DNA from: Staphylococcus sp. KG4-3
GTDB taxonomy: Bacteria > Bacillota > Bacilli > Staphylococcales > Staphylococcaceae
Assembly: GCF_033597815.2 (NCBI RefSeq)
Contig: NZ_CP166245.1
Location: forward strand, 806,001-870,000
Length of the DNA stretch: 64,000 bases
Direction: 5' to 3'
Position 1 is the first letter of the stretch. Each line of letters opens with the position of its first letter. The notes below the pieces were generated by a model. That model was not told the DNA's origin and made no database searches. It worked only from the letters and a program-made list of their open reading frames with translations. Shown piece after piece: positions 1 to 8,066 of this stretch. Both the position numbers and the translations under genes were made by a program.

Positions 1-618
1 GGAGCTCAAACTTATTACAGTAATATGTATGAAATTGTTGAAGATTTAACAGCTATAATAGAATATGTAAAAACCACTTTCGAAGGGAAAGTATATCTAA
101 TTGGACATAGCATGGGCGGTTATACAGTGACTTTATTTGAAACAATTTACCCTGGTACTGTAGATGGTGTAGTTACATCAGGTGCGTTAACAAGGTATAA
201 CAATAAATTATTTGGTAATCCTGATCCAAGCATTTCATCAGACACTTATATTAAAAATGAATTAGGGGATGGTGTATGTTCTGATGCTGAAGTTATTAGA
301 AAATATGAAATTGATCAATTAAACTCGAAACAGATATCTATGGGGCTTATTCGCACATTACTAGATGGCATAACATATTTGAAAAATAATGCGGAACGTT
401 TTACTAACAATATTTTGATATTACATGGTAAAGAAGATGGATTAGTAAGTTATCATGATTCGCTACAATTATACCAAGAAATAGAATCTGAACATAAATC
501 TATTCATATTTATGATAGATTACAACATGAGATATTAAATGAATCCTCTTATAATTTAAGTATTTTCAAAGAAATTGTTGATTGGTTAGATAATGAAATA
601 CGTATTTCTAAAATTTAA
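1..618 (+). CDS. alpha/beta hydrolase, 5'-truncated by window edge
   Basis: The frame is open from base 1, so the N-terminus lies outside the window; the ATG at base 25 is internal. The visible 205 residues carry the nucleophile elbow GHSMGG (Ser of G-H-S-M-G), a later acid in HGKEDGL and a His in LQHEIL, the order Ser-Asp-His expected of a serine hydrolase of the S33/lysophospholipase type. It is probably a soluble esterase, lipase or peptidase; the substrate cannot be told. The missing part should hold the first beta strands and the oxyanion-hole loop. No clear terminator follows. Assignment to the superfamily is secure, the activity is inference. Confidence 0.85.
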   Translation, partial: GAQTYYSNMYEIVEDLTAIIEYVKTTFEGKVYLIGHSMGGYTVTLFETIYPGTVDGVVTSGALTRYNNKLFGNPDPSISSDTYIKNELGDGVCSDAEVIRKYEIDQLNSKQISMGLIRTLLDGITYLKNNAERFTNNILILHGKEDGLVSYHDSLQLYQEIESEHKSIHIYDRLQHEILNESSYNLSIFKEIVDWLDNEIRISKI

Positions 619-737
619 AAAAGTATCCTTACAATAAAAGTGTTTAACCAAACTCAACAAGTATCGTAATGTTTGTTATGAAAAATCTAAAGATTTACAC
701 TTGGTTAAGGAAAAAATTGTGGAAAGGAAAGATTATA

Positions 738-920
738 ATGAAGATAAAAACATTGCACATGCAATATGAAGAAAGTTTTGAAGAATTTGATGAACGTGTT
801 AACGAATTCTTACAAAATGTGGATGAGAAACAACACTGGGAATTAGTGAGTGTTACACCATCTGTAACAAATAGTATTGAAGGCGTTGACTACTTTATTA
901 CTATTGTCTACAAAAAATAG
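738..920 (+). CDS. small Cse60-like protein
   Basis: A 60-residue acidic protein. I chose the ATG at 738 because GGAAAGGAAAG lies just upstream, although the frame stays open back to 669. An N-terminal strand, a Glu/Asp-rich helix containing the segment DERVNEFLQ, and a C-terminal strand ending in ITIVYKK resemble the sporulation protein Cse60 family, which also occurs in non-sporulating staphylococci with no known role. No membrane segment is visible. It follows the hydrolase by about 120 bp and is probably a separate transcript ending at the hairpin at 1036-1070. The family match is from memory of short proteins and is moderate. Confidence 0.6.
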   Translation: MKIKTLHMQYEESFEEFDERVNEFLQNVDEKQHWELVSVTPSVTNSIEGVDYFITIVYKK

Positions 921-1035
921 TATAGTTAGAAAAAATTGTAATGGTATGAGTTGAAATGTAATAGAAAGATGTAGTTACTTTTAGTTAAATAGAGTATGTT
1001 ATTAGAGTGGTTTGATAATATCACTTACATGATGA

Positions 1036-1070
1036 AAGGCTATGACATTTGCTATGCCATAGCCTTATTA
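1036..1070. terminator. hairpin between convergent genes
   Basis: AAGGCTATG (1036-1044) pairs with CATAGCCTT (1058-1066) across a short loop. It sits between the Cse60-like gene and the oppositely oriented HTH gene and could end both transcripts, although the U-tract is poor on each strand. Confidence 0.6.
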
Positions 1071-1115
1071 ACAATTTGTTGTCCCTTAATTTATATTACA
1101 TTCCGTCTAATGCAA

Positions 1116-1316
1116 TTATGAATTAAATGTTTCTCCTGAAACATTAAAATAGTCTGCTAGCATTTCAGCATCTTTTTCTGAAATTGTGCGATAGCCATTT
1201 TCCCAGTCCCATATTTGGCAATTTCTGATATCTGTACCATAGCCATTATTCAAATTAATAGCTAGTTTAGATATGCTTAAATTAGATTTCTCGCGTAATT
1301 CGTTAAGAATTTTCAC
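1116..1316 (-). CDS. small helix-turn-helix regulator
   Basis: A 66-residue protein starting with GTG and preceded by AGGAG at good spacing. It has an XRE-like arrangement: a first helix ILNELREKSNLSISKLA, a loop, a recognition region containing QIWDWENGYRTIS, and a final segment MLADYFNVSGETF typical of the lambda-repressor-like fold. It lacks any sensory domain, so it is a DNA-binding domain only. It is separated by about 240 AT-rich bases from the divergent VOC gene at 1556 and could act on that region. The target is unknown. Confidence 0.7.
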   Translation of the reverse strand: MKILNELREKSNLSISKLAINLNNGYGTDIRNCQIWDWENGYRTISEKDAEMLADYFNVSGETFNS

Positions 1317-1555
1317 AATCGTTCACTCCTATAAATAGATAATACTAATACCACTTTTAATTGTAATATATGGTTGCTATTATTACAAAATTTATGTTTT
1401 TTTATTTAAGTAAATTAAATAAAAAATTGTATGTTTACATGTATTTTTTATCTGGATATAGAAATGTGTAAATTGTATGTTTAATTGTAGATATGTGTCA
1501 AAAGTATCTGATTTGGGAATATGTATAAAATAAATTAAAAATAAGGAGATTTATA

Positions 1556-1942
1556 ATGAAAATAATTGCTATGAGTATTTTTGTTAATAATCAAGATGAG
1601 GCACAACAATTTTATACTGGAAAATTAGGGTTTAAATTAAAGCATGACATTGAAATGGGTGGCGGCTTTAGATGGTTAACGGTAACTGAAGATAATTCTA
1701 ATAATCCGGTTGAAATCGTTTTGGAGCCTAATGAAAGTCAAATTGCAAAGAACTATCAAGATGGTTTATATAAAGCGGGTATACCGATAACCATGTTTGG
1801 TGTAGATAACTTGGAGAAAGAACATGAATTATTGTTAAATAAAGGGGTTGAATTTCATACAGAACCCAAAGAGGTTGAAGGTGTGAAATATGCCATATTT
1901 GATGATACTTGTGGTAATTTAATTCAAATTGTTGAACAATAA
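1556..1942 (+). CDS. VOC/glyoxalase-superfamily protein
   Basis: 128 residues with two beta-alpha-beta-beta-beta modules of the vicinal oxygen chelate fold: the N-terminal MSIFVNNQDEAQQFYTGKLG pattern is the classic opening strand and helix, and the C-terminal FDDTCGNLIQIVEQ gives the last strand with a metal-ligand-type Glu. The ribosome site AAGGAG precedes the ATG. Family members include glyoxalase I, dioxygenases and antibiotic-binding proteins; nothing here shows which. Transcribed divergently from the HTH gene at 1116-1316, which may regulate it (inference). Confidence 0.8.
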   Translation: MKIIAMSIFVNNQDEAQQFYTGKLGFKLKHDIEMGGGFRWLTVTEDNSNNPVEIVLEPNESQIAKNYQDGLYKAGIPITMFGVDNLEKEHELLLNKGVEFHTEPKEVEGVKYAIFDDTCGNLIQIVEQ

Positions 1943-2144
1943 AATATAAACTTTTAGTTAAAGCCATTATCATGAAAAGTACAAATAATTTTATACTGAA
2001 TGATTTCAGATCGGATGAAAATTAAATATATATTATTTGTTATTTAATGGATTAATTTCGTTGATAGTGCTAGATTTATGCTATATGTTCTTGTTTTAAG
2101 AGGTGAGGTAAATCTGGTACTTTTATTTATTGGAGGAACATAGG

Positions 2145-2585
2145 ATGGAATTAGTTGTTAAGCACACAAAAGAAATGTCAAATATAGAATTGGTTAAAGT
2201 TTTTCAAGCTAGAGTCAATGTATTCATAGTTGAGCAAAATTGTACATATCAAGAAGTAGATGAATTTGATTTAAATACGTTACATGTAATGCTTAAAAAC
2301 GGAGAAGAAATCATTGCATATAGTCGTGTTATTGAACACCCGTCTTATATTACTTTTGGTAGGGTGCTAGTAGTAGAAAAATATAGAAAATCTCATTATG
2401 GTAGAAAAATAGTAAAAGTAACACTGAATAAGATTAAAGAAAGCTATAAGCAAACGCAAGTTCGAATATCCGGCCAAGCATACCTTAAGTCATTTTACGA
2501 GTCATTTGGATTTAAAAGTGTCTCAGATGTTTACTTAGAAGACAATATTCCTCATATAACTTTTCAAATGCATTTAGATCGTTAA
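2145..2585 (+). CDS. GNAT family N-acetyltransferase, ElaA-like
   Basis: 146 residues. I start at the ATG at 2145 because GGAGG (2132-2136) sits 8 nt upstream; a TTG at 2130 would overlap that site. The N-terminal FQARVNVFIVEQNCTYQEVD is the ElaA-type signature, followed by a beta4-alpha3 acetyl-CoA region GRVLVVEKYRKSHYGRKIV in which the usual Q/RxxGxG/A pyrophosphate loop is degenerate. The C-terminal YLKSFYESFGFK matches the GNAT motif B. The acceptor substrate is unknown. The hairpin at 2608-2661 probably ends this transcript. Confidence 0.8.
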   Translation: MELVVKHTKEMSNIELVKVFQARVNVFIVEQNCTYQEVDEFDLNTLHVMLKNGEEIIAYSRVIEHPSYITFGRVLVVEKYRKSHYGRKIVKVTLNKIKESYKQTQVRISGQAYLKSFYESFGFKSVSDVYLEDNIPHITFQMHLDR

Positions 2586-2607
2586 TAACCTGATAATATA
2601 ATGAGAA

Positions 2608-2661
2608 AAATGCGTGAATTCGAAATCTAAAACAAGGTTTAGGTTTCATATTCACGCATTT
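2608..2661 (+). terminator. hairpin after GNAT gene
   Basis: Long stem with outer arms AAATGCGTGAAT and ATTCACGCATTT and a second imperfect inner stem (GAAATCTAAAAC with GTTTAGGTTTC). The U-tract is short. Placed 22 bases after the GNAT stop codon. Confidence 0.65.
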
Positions 2662-2852
2662 CGTATGTGTTAATAATCTCAAAATTATTTATTAGAAACA
2701 TATTATTAAATTTTTATCTCATTGTATTACTACTGTTAATGTATTTTTTAACTTAAGAAGGTGCTTTATTGTTTAATTGCCCCTTTCTTTAAACATGCAC
2801 CTAATAAGTTACTGTATCATACATTTTGTAGTAGCCTATAAAATGTAATCGT

Positions 2853-3017
2853 TTATTTTTTCATTTTATCAATATCTTGAGATACTAGTGTTAATAGTTC
2901 TTCAGTTTCTTGGTCTGTTAATTCATCAGAACCTTTGATTCTAATAACTGACCCTTTGTCAGTCTTTACATGATAGACTGGTTCATCGTCCTTATAAACT
3001 TTACGTAGTACTTCCAT
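2853..3017 (-). CDS. small conserved protein, paralogue of 3624-3800
   Basis: 54 residues, soluble, charged: starts MEVLRKVYKDDEPVYHVKTD and contains GSVIRIKG, then an acidic helix rich in Glu ending DKMKK. GGGTGAT precedes the ATG at 3017. It shares LRKV, YxVKTDxG, the IRIK strand and the ET pair of the helix with the protein encoded at 3624-3800, so the two are tandem paralogues in the same orientation. I do not recognise the family; nothing supports a function. A leader inverted repeat (3040-3077) lies just upstream. Confidence 0.7.
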   Translation of the reverse strand: MEVLRKVYKDDEPVYHVKTDKGSVIRIKGSDELTDQETEELLTLVSQDIDKMKK

Positions 3018-3039
3018 TTCATCACCCTTTTTATTGAAA

Positions 3040-3077
3040 CATTTCTATTTAATTTACTACCTAACTAAATAGAAATG
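3040..3077 (-). repeat. inverted repeat in leader of 2853-3017 gene
   Basis: ACATTTCTATTTA and TAAATAGAAATGT form 13-bp arms around a short loop, about 22 bases upstream of the start codon of the minus-strand gene. It could be an operator or a leader hairpin affecting translation. No poly-U follows, so it is not a typical terminator. Confidence 0.55.
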
Positions 3078-3380
3078 TGTTGTAAATTATTACTACGAAT
3101 AACGCTTATTTATCACTTATTTCATTTAATGCTTTGTATATAGGATAACTTTTTATTAATTTGTTTTCCAACAGTATGATTGAATTTATTTAATTTTTTT
3201 CTTAAACAGCAAAGTTTATATTATTGAAGGGGTTAAAATGAATTTGTAGAATTAATAAATAAATCTAAGAAAATTAATAATAAGTTAGTAATTTATGTTT
3301 TTATTAAATGAATTCGGGGTACATATTAATAAGCACAAGAAGTCCTCCAAACTCTAGTGTGGATTATATTTTCGAGATTT

Positions 3381-3409
3381 GCGCCATTCTTAAGGGTGGC
3401 GCTTTTTCT
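3381..3409 (+). terminator. rho-independent terminator with no ORF upstream
   Basis: GCGCCA (3381-3386) pairs with TGGCGC (3397-3402), followed by five T then C and TT. No plausible plus-strand ORF precedes it; only a three-codon frame beginning at 3237 lies behind a GAAGGGG motif. The upstream 80 bases hold a TCCTCC stretch, so a small RNA ending here is possible. The 3018-3623 spacer otherwise holds the leader repeat and the minus-strand terminator at 3460-3503. Confidence 0.7.
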
Positions 3410-3459
3410 TGTTATTTAATCTCTAAGAAATTTTGAAGTTATTCTTTAATAAAATTATA

Positions 3460-3503
3460 AAAACTGTGAAAAAATCTTTAACTATAGATTCTTTCACAGT
3501 TAA
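3460..3503 (-). terminator. terminator of 3624-3800 gene
   Basis: AACTGTGAA (3462-3470) pairs with TTCACAGTT (3493-3501), with an inner AATCT/GATT pairing; on the minus strand a run of T follows. It lies downstream of the small minus-strand gene. Confidence 0.7.
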
Positions 3504-3623
3504 TTTAAGTGTCTTATGATATTAATTCCTTAAGAAGTGAATAGTTTATAGAAATGAAATTAGCTAATGGGGAAGGCGTTAGACATAAGCAGTCATTAAA
3601 TTCTCGAATATCGAGTCTGTTAT

Positions 3624-3800
3624 TTATTCAATATTGCTCCTCAATTTATCATCCATTTCATTTGCTACATCAACCAGCATTTGTTTTGTTTCGGCTTTGT
3701 TTAAAGAGGGATTAGCTTTAATTCTAATAATTAAGCCTAGGTCAGTTTTCACATAATATAAAAGACTGTCATTGTCAGTCACTTTTCTTAGTATTTGCAT
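3624..3800 (-). CDS. small conserved protein, paralogue of 2853-3017
   Basis: 58 residues beginning MQILRKVTDNDSLLYYVKTD, with strand LGLIIRIKAN and a C-terminal amphipathic helix. GAGGTG precedes the ATG at 3800 with good spacing. Clear sequence relation to the 54-residue protein encoded at 2853-3017 (LRKV, YxVKTDxG, IIRIK/VIRIK). It has its own terminator, so the pair are separate transcripts, not an operon. Function unknown; the small beta-rich N-terminus could be a binding fold, which is only inference. Confidence 0.7.
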   Translation of the reverse strand: MQILRKVTDNDSLLYYVKTDLGLIIRIKANPSLNKAETKQMLVDVANEMDDKLRSNIE

Positions 3801-3959
3801 AAAATCACCTCAAATTTAGAAATTTCTCATGTATAGAGGGCTTAAAGGTTTAGTGAATTAATGGAATACAAAATCAATAGGAAAGAAAACTATATATCTA
3901 TTTTATAGTAAAATTACACAAATTAACAATATTTGAATTGTGCTTAAAATTAGCAAAAT

Positions 3960-3991
3960 AAAAAACCAACAAAATCTTAAGAGTTTGTCGG
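3960..3991 (-). terminator. terminator of 4044-4172 gene
   Basis: On the minus strand CCGACAAA pairs with TTTGTTGG and is followed by a run of six T. Lies about 50 bases after the stop codon of the small membrane protein. Confidence 0.7.
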
Positions 3992-4043
3992 CGCTTTTGA
4001 ATATATTTATAATTAACTTATGATAATTTATAAATAGTTGAGT

Positions 4044-4172
4044 TTAAAATTGTTCGTTTGTTCGATCCTCATCAACACTTTCGTCTTCGTCATCGACTAC
4101 AACTGTTAATAATGGTTTGATTAAAAATGCTGTGCCTAATACCCCTAATAAAACTAAAATAAATTTTTTCAA
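4044..4172 (-). CDS. tiny membrane protein with acidic tail
   Basis: 42 residues with a TTG start at 4172 and GGAG eight bases upstream (an overlapping ATG at 4177 is in another frame and stops after two codons). Two Lys precede one hydrophobic segment (about residues 4-26), then a tail of mostly Asp and Glu (DDEDESVDED). Probably inserted with the N-terminus in the cytoplasm. It resembles in size and layout the 43-residue protein at 5470-5601; the two flank the BASS-type transporter, all on the minus strand. No function known. Confidence 0.6.
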   Translation of the reverse strand: MKKFILVLLGVLGTAFLIKPLLTVVVDDEDESVDEDRTNEQF

Positions 4173-4407
4173 AACATCCACTCCTTAGTTTAATAGTTTA
4201 ATTTCAATATGAAGCATAATAAATTCATATCCAAACGTATTAAAATATTAACTTATTCGAAGATTTTAAACCAAAAGGTAATATTTTACGATTGATATCT
4301 ATCATAACAAAATTTTTAGTTGTATGATATGTAATCGCTAATAAATAAAAAACTTTTTTTATATCTGGGGTGTTGAGTGTGTTGGTTTAAAGATTCTACA
4401 GAAAAGT

Positions 4408-5370
4408 TTATTTGATTATTTTAGGTATGATTTTTATATAAAAGACTTCTCCTACTAATTCAACCAACGTTTGTGTGATAATCACAGTTGTTGTAATTGT
4501 TACCCAGCTATGTGGTAATGAAAGAGCTAAAGGTAATACAACCAAAGCGTTTCTTGTACTTGAACTAAAGGCTAATGTTCGTAAAGTCGCAGTTTCTAAT
4601 GCGAATATTTTTCCTGATAGATATCCAATGAAAGGAGCGATAATCATAAATATGATATAGATGGGGATAACAGTAACTAAGATGCTTAAATCATGAGTGA
4701 TTTTATGTATTTGAGATCCAATAACTGCAAAAAGTACAAAAGACATAAAAATTTCTGGAAGCCATCCAGTAATTTTTAACGTTTTCTCAATAGTCAAAGC
4801 ATGTTTACTAAAATATTGTAGTAATGCAGCAATCATAAATGGTAGAACGACAAAAATGATAAACGATTGAATAAATGGTGCTAAATCTCTGAAAGAAAAT
4901 GCATTTTCGCTATTAAAGATAACAAAGTACAAGGGTAATAAGATGATTTGTAAAATAAACAAAATAGGTGTAGAAATCAACATATATTGTGCGTTGCCTT
5001 TGCCTAGTGAGGTGAAGACAATTACATAATCAATACAGGGTGTTAACAATACGAGCATTAGACCTATCAATATAGCAGGGGAAGTAATGTTGAATAACTG
5101 AATTAAACAATACACGAAGATAGGGATAAGTATAAAATTTGATAAAAATAGGGCCATAATAAATTTGCCACTTAGAATATTTTTTCTTAATTTAAAAAAA
5201 GGAACCTGGGCAAACATACTAAACATTAAAATTCCAATAAAAATAGGTATGGCAGATTCAAGTAATTTTGTTAAATGATCTGATGTTAATCCCGTAATTA
5301 TAGCAAGTAATATAGCAGTAAAATATATGTAGATTTGGTAATTTTCAATTTTAGTTTTTAAATGTTGCAT
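4408..5370 (-). CDS. BASS/ACR3-type transporter (bile acid:Na+ symporter or arsenite permease family)
   Basis: 320 residues with about ten predicted membrane helices. LLTPCIDYVIVFTSLGKGNA in the middle corresponds to the conserved PC-containing helix of the ACR3/BASS fold, and the C-terminal FSSSTRNALVVLPLALSLP to the second discontinuous helix. Members export arsenite or import organic anions with sodium. No arsR or arsC lies beside it, so arsenic export is not supported by context. SD AGAGAGGT precedes the ATG. An inverted repeat at 5412-5448 sits upstream of its promoter region and may be its control site. Confidence 0.75.
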   Translation of the reverse strand: MQHLKTKIENYQIYIYFTAILLAIITGLTSDHLTKLLESAIPIFIGILMFSMFAQVPFFKLRKNILSGKFIMALFLSNFILIPIFVYCLIQLFNITSPAILIGLMLVLLTPCIDYVIVFTSLGKGNAQYMLISTPILFILQIILLPLYFVIFNSENAFSFRDLAPFIQSFIIFVVLPFMIAALLQYFSKHALTIEKTLKITGWLPEIFMSFVLFAVIGSQIHKITHDLSILVTVIPIYIIFMIIAPFIGYLSGKIFALETATLRTLAFSSSTRNALVVLPLALSLPHSWVTITTTVIITQTLVELVGEVFYIKIIPKIIK

Positions 5371-5411
5371 AGTTACCTCTCTTTAAAATATAAAATAAAT
5401 CCTAGAATATA

Positions 5412-5448
5412 ATACTAACAATCATTTTATAGAATTTTAATGATTGTT
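5412..5448 (-). repeat. inverted repeat upstream of BASS transporter
   Basis: CTAACAATCAT and ATGATTGTTAG are perfect 11-bp arms around a 13-15 base loop. It lies between the stop of the tiny gene at 5470-5601 and the transporter start, so it may end the first transcript, act as an operator for the second, or both. No U-tract follows. Confidence 0.55.
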
Positions 5449-5469
5449 AGTTAAATTAATATTAATTTA

Positions 5470-5601
5470 TTATTTTTGCTTATCTTGAACGTTAACTTTG
5501 TTTTCTACTTTTTCGTTAGTTGAACTATCAACACTTAATAACAGTGCACGGACGACTAATACACCAGATACGAGTAACAATAAATTTCTAAAGAATTTCA
5601 T
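5470..5601 (-). CDS. tiny membrane protein
   Basis: 43 residues, ATG start at 5601. MKFFRN is followed by one hydrophobic segment (about residues 6-23) and a polar tail NEKVENKVNVQDKQK. GGGTGAGTGATTTGA upstream gives a weak ribosome site. The layout matches that of the 42-residue protein at 4044-4172. Encoded immediately upstream of the BASS-type transporter on the same strand, so it could be co-expressed with it; any partnership is inference. Confidence 0.55.
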   Translation of the reverse strand: MKFFRNLLLLVSGVLVVRALLLSVDSSTNEKVENKVNVQDKQK

Positions 5602-5734
5602 TCAAATCACTCACCCATCTTATATTAGATAAAATAAATAACTCATGCTATAAATATTATACCCGTTAATTACTTAAATAAGTGAAAATATAATTCTAAT
5701 ACTTCACCTTAATTAATGTTCAGAATATAGTTTT

Positions 5735-5983
5735 TTAAATATCTTTAATTATTAAGTGTTTCTTTGATTCGTCGATTTCAATAATTAAAGATTTGCTATT
5801 ATTTTCTACTTTATAGTTTGTGACAGTCCCTTGTTCGATATCAAAAGATACCTGGCTTAAAATGCCCATAGCGTAATCATTTATAGGACTAACTATTGAA
5901 ATAGACGTGGCATCCTCTTGTATAACAAATTGTTTTTGACTTTGATTAATAACTGACCATTGTGGTAAGTAAGTTAAATTCAA
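5735..5983 (-). CDS. uncharacterised small protein
   Basis: 82 residues, TTG start with a strong GGAGG seven bases upstream. The composition is mostly alternating hydrophobic and polar residues suggesting beta strands (FVIQEDATSISIVSP, SLIIEIDES, HLIIKDI) and no membrane segment or signal peptide. I do not recognise the family. Single gene with its own ribosome site; about 130 bases separate it from the tiny gene at 5470-5601. Confidence 0.6.
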   Translation of the reverse strand: MNLTYLPQWSVINQSQKQFVIQEDATSISIVSPINDYAMGILSQVSFDIEQGTVTNYKVENNSKSLIIEIDESKKHLIIKDI

Positions 5984-6147
5984 AATGATACCTCCTTTTA
6001 AAATTTTATCGAGTTAAATCGAAATTAATTTCATTATAAATCATAGAGCTGTAACACTACTTCTAATATATTTAATCAAATTTCCATTAAAGTACAAAAT
6101 ACAGGGAATAAGAATTAAGTAAACAATGTTTTTATAGAGGTGAACCT

Positions 6148-6357
6148 ATGAACATAGTTATTATTGTAATATTAAGTCTTATTTTCGCGTTTTTAGCGAC
6201 AATGCCGTTTTTATTTATTAACACTAGATTACATGAAAATAAAAATTATGCTAAAGATGAAATACGCCATGAAAAGAAACGTACTTTCCAACGCTTTATT
6301 TATTTTTTTATTTTAGCAATAGTGGTATTAATCATTTACACCTTTCTTCAAGATTAA
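6148..6357 (+). CDS. small two-helix membrane protein
   Basis: 69 residues. Hydrophobic segments at about 3-25 and 48-66 flank a charged loop HENKNYAKDEIRHEKKR, giving a hairpin topology with the basic loop in the cytoplasm. AGAGGTGAA precedes the ATG. An imperfect hairpin (GGAACA/TGTTCC, about 6404-6442) downstream may end the transcript. Family not recognised. Confidence 0.65.
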   Translation: MNIVIIVILSLIFAFLATMPFLFINTRLHENKNYAKDEIRHEKKRTFQRFIYFFILAIVVLIIYTFLQD

Positions 6358-6542
6358 AAGGGAAGTTTAAAATAATAGAAAAAGTAGTTTGATTTTATTA
6401 AAAAGGAACAGTACAACAATCAAAATTGATTTTGTCTTGTTCCTAATTTAAAGCGTTATGGACTTGTTTTCTGAAATTACCATTAGATTTGTGTTTAGGA
6501 TTTTGCGCCGATTAATTCTATGTTAAGAAATAATATACGATA

Positions 6543-6582
6543 TTTTTCGAAGTATAGTTTTATAGATACTTCGAAAAAATAA
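6543..6582. repeat. imperfect palindrome
   Basis: TTTTTCGAAGTA and TACTTCGAAAAA form 12-bp arms. It lies just downstream of the minus-strand gene 6598-6780. T's are inside the stem and not after it, so it is a weak terminator candidate on either strand. Confidence 0.5.
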
Positions 6583-6597
6583 ATTTAAATTTATTTT

Positions 6598-6780
6598 TTA
6601 ACTAAATATTAACGAGAATAGTATACCAACAACACCAAAAACAATTAGCATGACTGTAACGCCAAGTAAAGATTCTTTAGCTTGTTGCGATCCTCTTACT
6701 TTATATGCGATAAGCGCACCTATACCACAAATTAAGAAAATTACCGATAACCAAAAAACAACCATGAAATGTAGATTCAA
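6598..6780 (-). CDS. small two-helix membrane protein
   Basis: 60 residues from a TTG at 6780 that has GGAGGTG seven bases upstream. Helices at about 5-26 and 38-58 are separated by the basic loop YKVRGSQQAKESLLG. Conserved-looking hydrophobic pattern with many Gly (FGVVGILFS). Function unknown; the strong ribosome site and convergence with 6148-6357 make it a credible gene. Confidence 0.65.
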   Translation of the reverse strand: MNLHFMVVFWLSVIFLICGIGALIAYKVRGSQQAKESLLGVTVMLIVFGVVGILFSLIFS

Positions 6781-6988
6781 AATACTACACCTCCTTTTTA
6801 TGTGTATGCACTTATGAAAATGCTAATTTTGTGCAAAATTTAACTGTAGTTACATTTAATCTTATAGCATTATCATCTTATCACTAATTTACAATCTCAT
6901 ATAGGATGAATTTTAAAGTTTCACTTATTAAAGAATGGATAATAAATAGTAAGTTCTAATTATTTGAAGTATGAAAAGAGGGTTAATA

Positions 6989-7492
6989 ATGGAAGAATAT
7001 GACAATAACTTTACACAGATTGAACAAAAGATAGAAACATTAAAGTCGAAAAGCGTTAGTGATTTTGTTGAGTTATATAATCAAGTAGAAAATGATATTA
7101 TTGAACAAAAAAACATGATTCGTGAAGGATTAATGCCCAAAAATAAACAAGAAGATGAGAGAATTAGAGAAATCGCTGACAAAATGCATTTGCATATCCA
7201 AACTGGGCTTGAAACTTACAGTAGTGTAGATGACATGCTTAATTATTTAGAGCCAGCTTTTCAAAGAGGTAAAGTAGATAAAACTTATGGACGCGCATTA
7301 GTACTCTTAGAAGAAAATACGATAATTGAACAAATTAAACAAAAGTTTAAAGATGATAAGTATAACGTACGCTTGATAATCTTTATTTTAGACAAGTTTA
7401 TCGAATTAAGCATTGAAATTATGCCAAATAGTTATTCAGATATTTTGAAGTTAGAACAAACATATTTCAAAGTATATTATGATAATATGTAA
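6989..7492 (+). CDS. uncharacterised helical protein
   Basis: 167 residues from the ATG at 6989, which has AAGAGGG upstream; the ATG at 6971 lies inside that site. Almost wholly charged alpha helix: Glu/Lys/Gln-rich N-terminus (QIEQKIETLKSKSVSDFVEL) with coiled-coil character, then mixed helices. No signal peptide or membrane span. I do not recognise a family. It is followed by a TM2 protein about 70 bases downstream with its own ribosome site. Confidence 0.65.
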   Translation: MEEYDNNFTQIEQKIETLKSKSVSDFVELYNQVENDIIEQKNMIREGLMPKNKQEDERIREIADKMHLHIQTGLETYSSVDDMLNYLEPAFQRGKVDKTYGRALVLLEENTIIEQIKQKFKDDKYNVRLIIFILDKFIELSIEIMPNSYSDILKLEQTYFKVYYDNM

Positions 7493-7560
7493 TATTATTT
7501 AATTTATTAAATGGTTTGATGTATAATGAAGTCAATATAAATAAGTAAGGAGACAAAAAT

Positions 7561-7767
7561 ATGAATGAAGTAAATAAAGTTATTTACATTGTTTTAGCTG
7601 TTTTTTTAGGTAGCTTTGGAATTCATAAGTTTTATGCTAGAAAAACAGGAATGGGCTTATTATTCTTGGTCTTTTGTTGGACTGGCATTCCACAAATACT
7701 AGCTATTATAGGCGCAATATTAACATTATTTAAACCGGCAGATCAAAATGGTAACGTGTTAGTATAA
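7561..7767 (+). CDS. TM2 domain-containing protein
   Basis: 68 residues. The pattern FLGSFGIHKFYARKTGMGLLFLVFCWTGIPQILAIIGA is the TM2 domain: two membrane helices linked by a short turn, with the conserved G-x-HKFY motif. AAGGAGAC precedes the ATG. TM2 proteins occur widely in bacteria as small membrane proteins of unsettled role. The strong terminator at 7793-7842 ends the transcript. Confidence 0.85.
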   Translation: MNEVNKVIYIVLAVFLGSFGIHKFYARKTGMGLLFLVFCWTGIPQILAIIGAILTLFKPADQNGNVLV

Positions 7768-7792
7768 GTACAACTAAATAGTTTATGCATGT

Positions 7793-7842
7793 GAGCTATA
7801 AAGTAATCTGTTGTTTTGGATTGCTTTATAGCTCTTTTTGTT
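7793..7842 (+). terminator. terminator of TM2 gene
   Basis: GAGCTATAAAGTAATC pairs with GATTGCTTTATAGCTC (one G-U type mismatch) and is followed by TTTTTGTTT. Confidence 0.9.
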
Positions 7843-8066
7843 TGAAAGGGAAAAGAGTATGTTCATGGTAAGTAGTTTTGGTGAATGACAAAAGAGGGAC
7901 AAAAAAAGTTGTTAGTTGAAAAATATTTGTAATCAACTCGCTTGTACAGATAGAAAGATTTGGTAGTTTAAGTAACAGTCAATATATATTAAGAGAATAG
8001 TGATTAGACATTTTATTACTTTTTGTAATGTTATATTTAGTGCGTTTATTTTATTAGACACATTGA

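Noticed and set aside
1..618. Complete hydrolase starting at base 25
   Set aside because: The frame is open from base 1 and the protein would lack the N-terminal strands.
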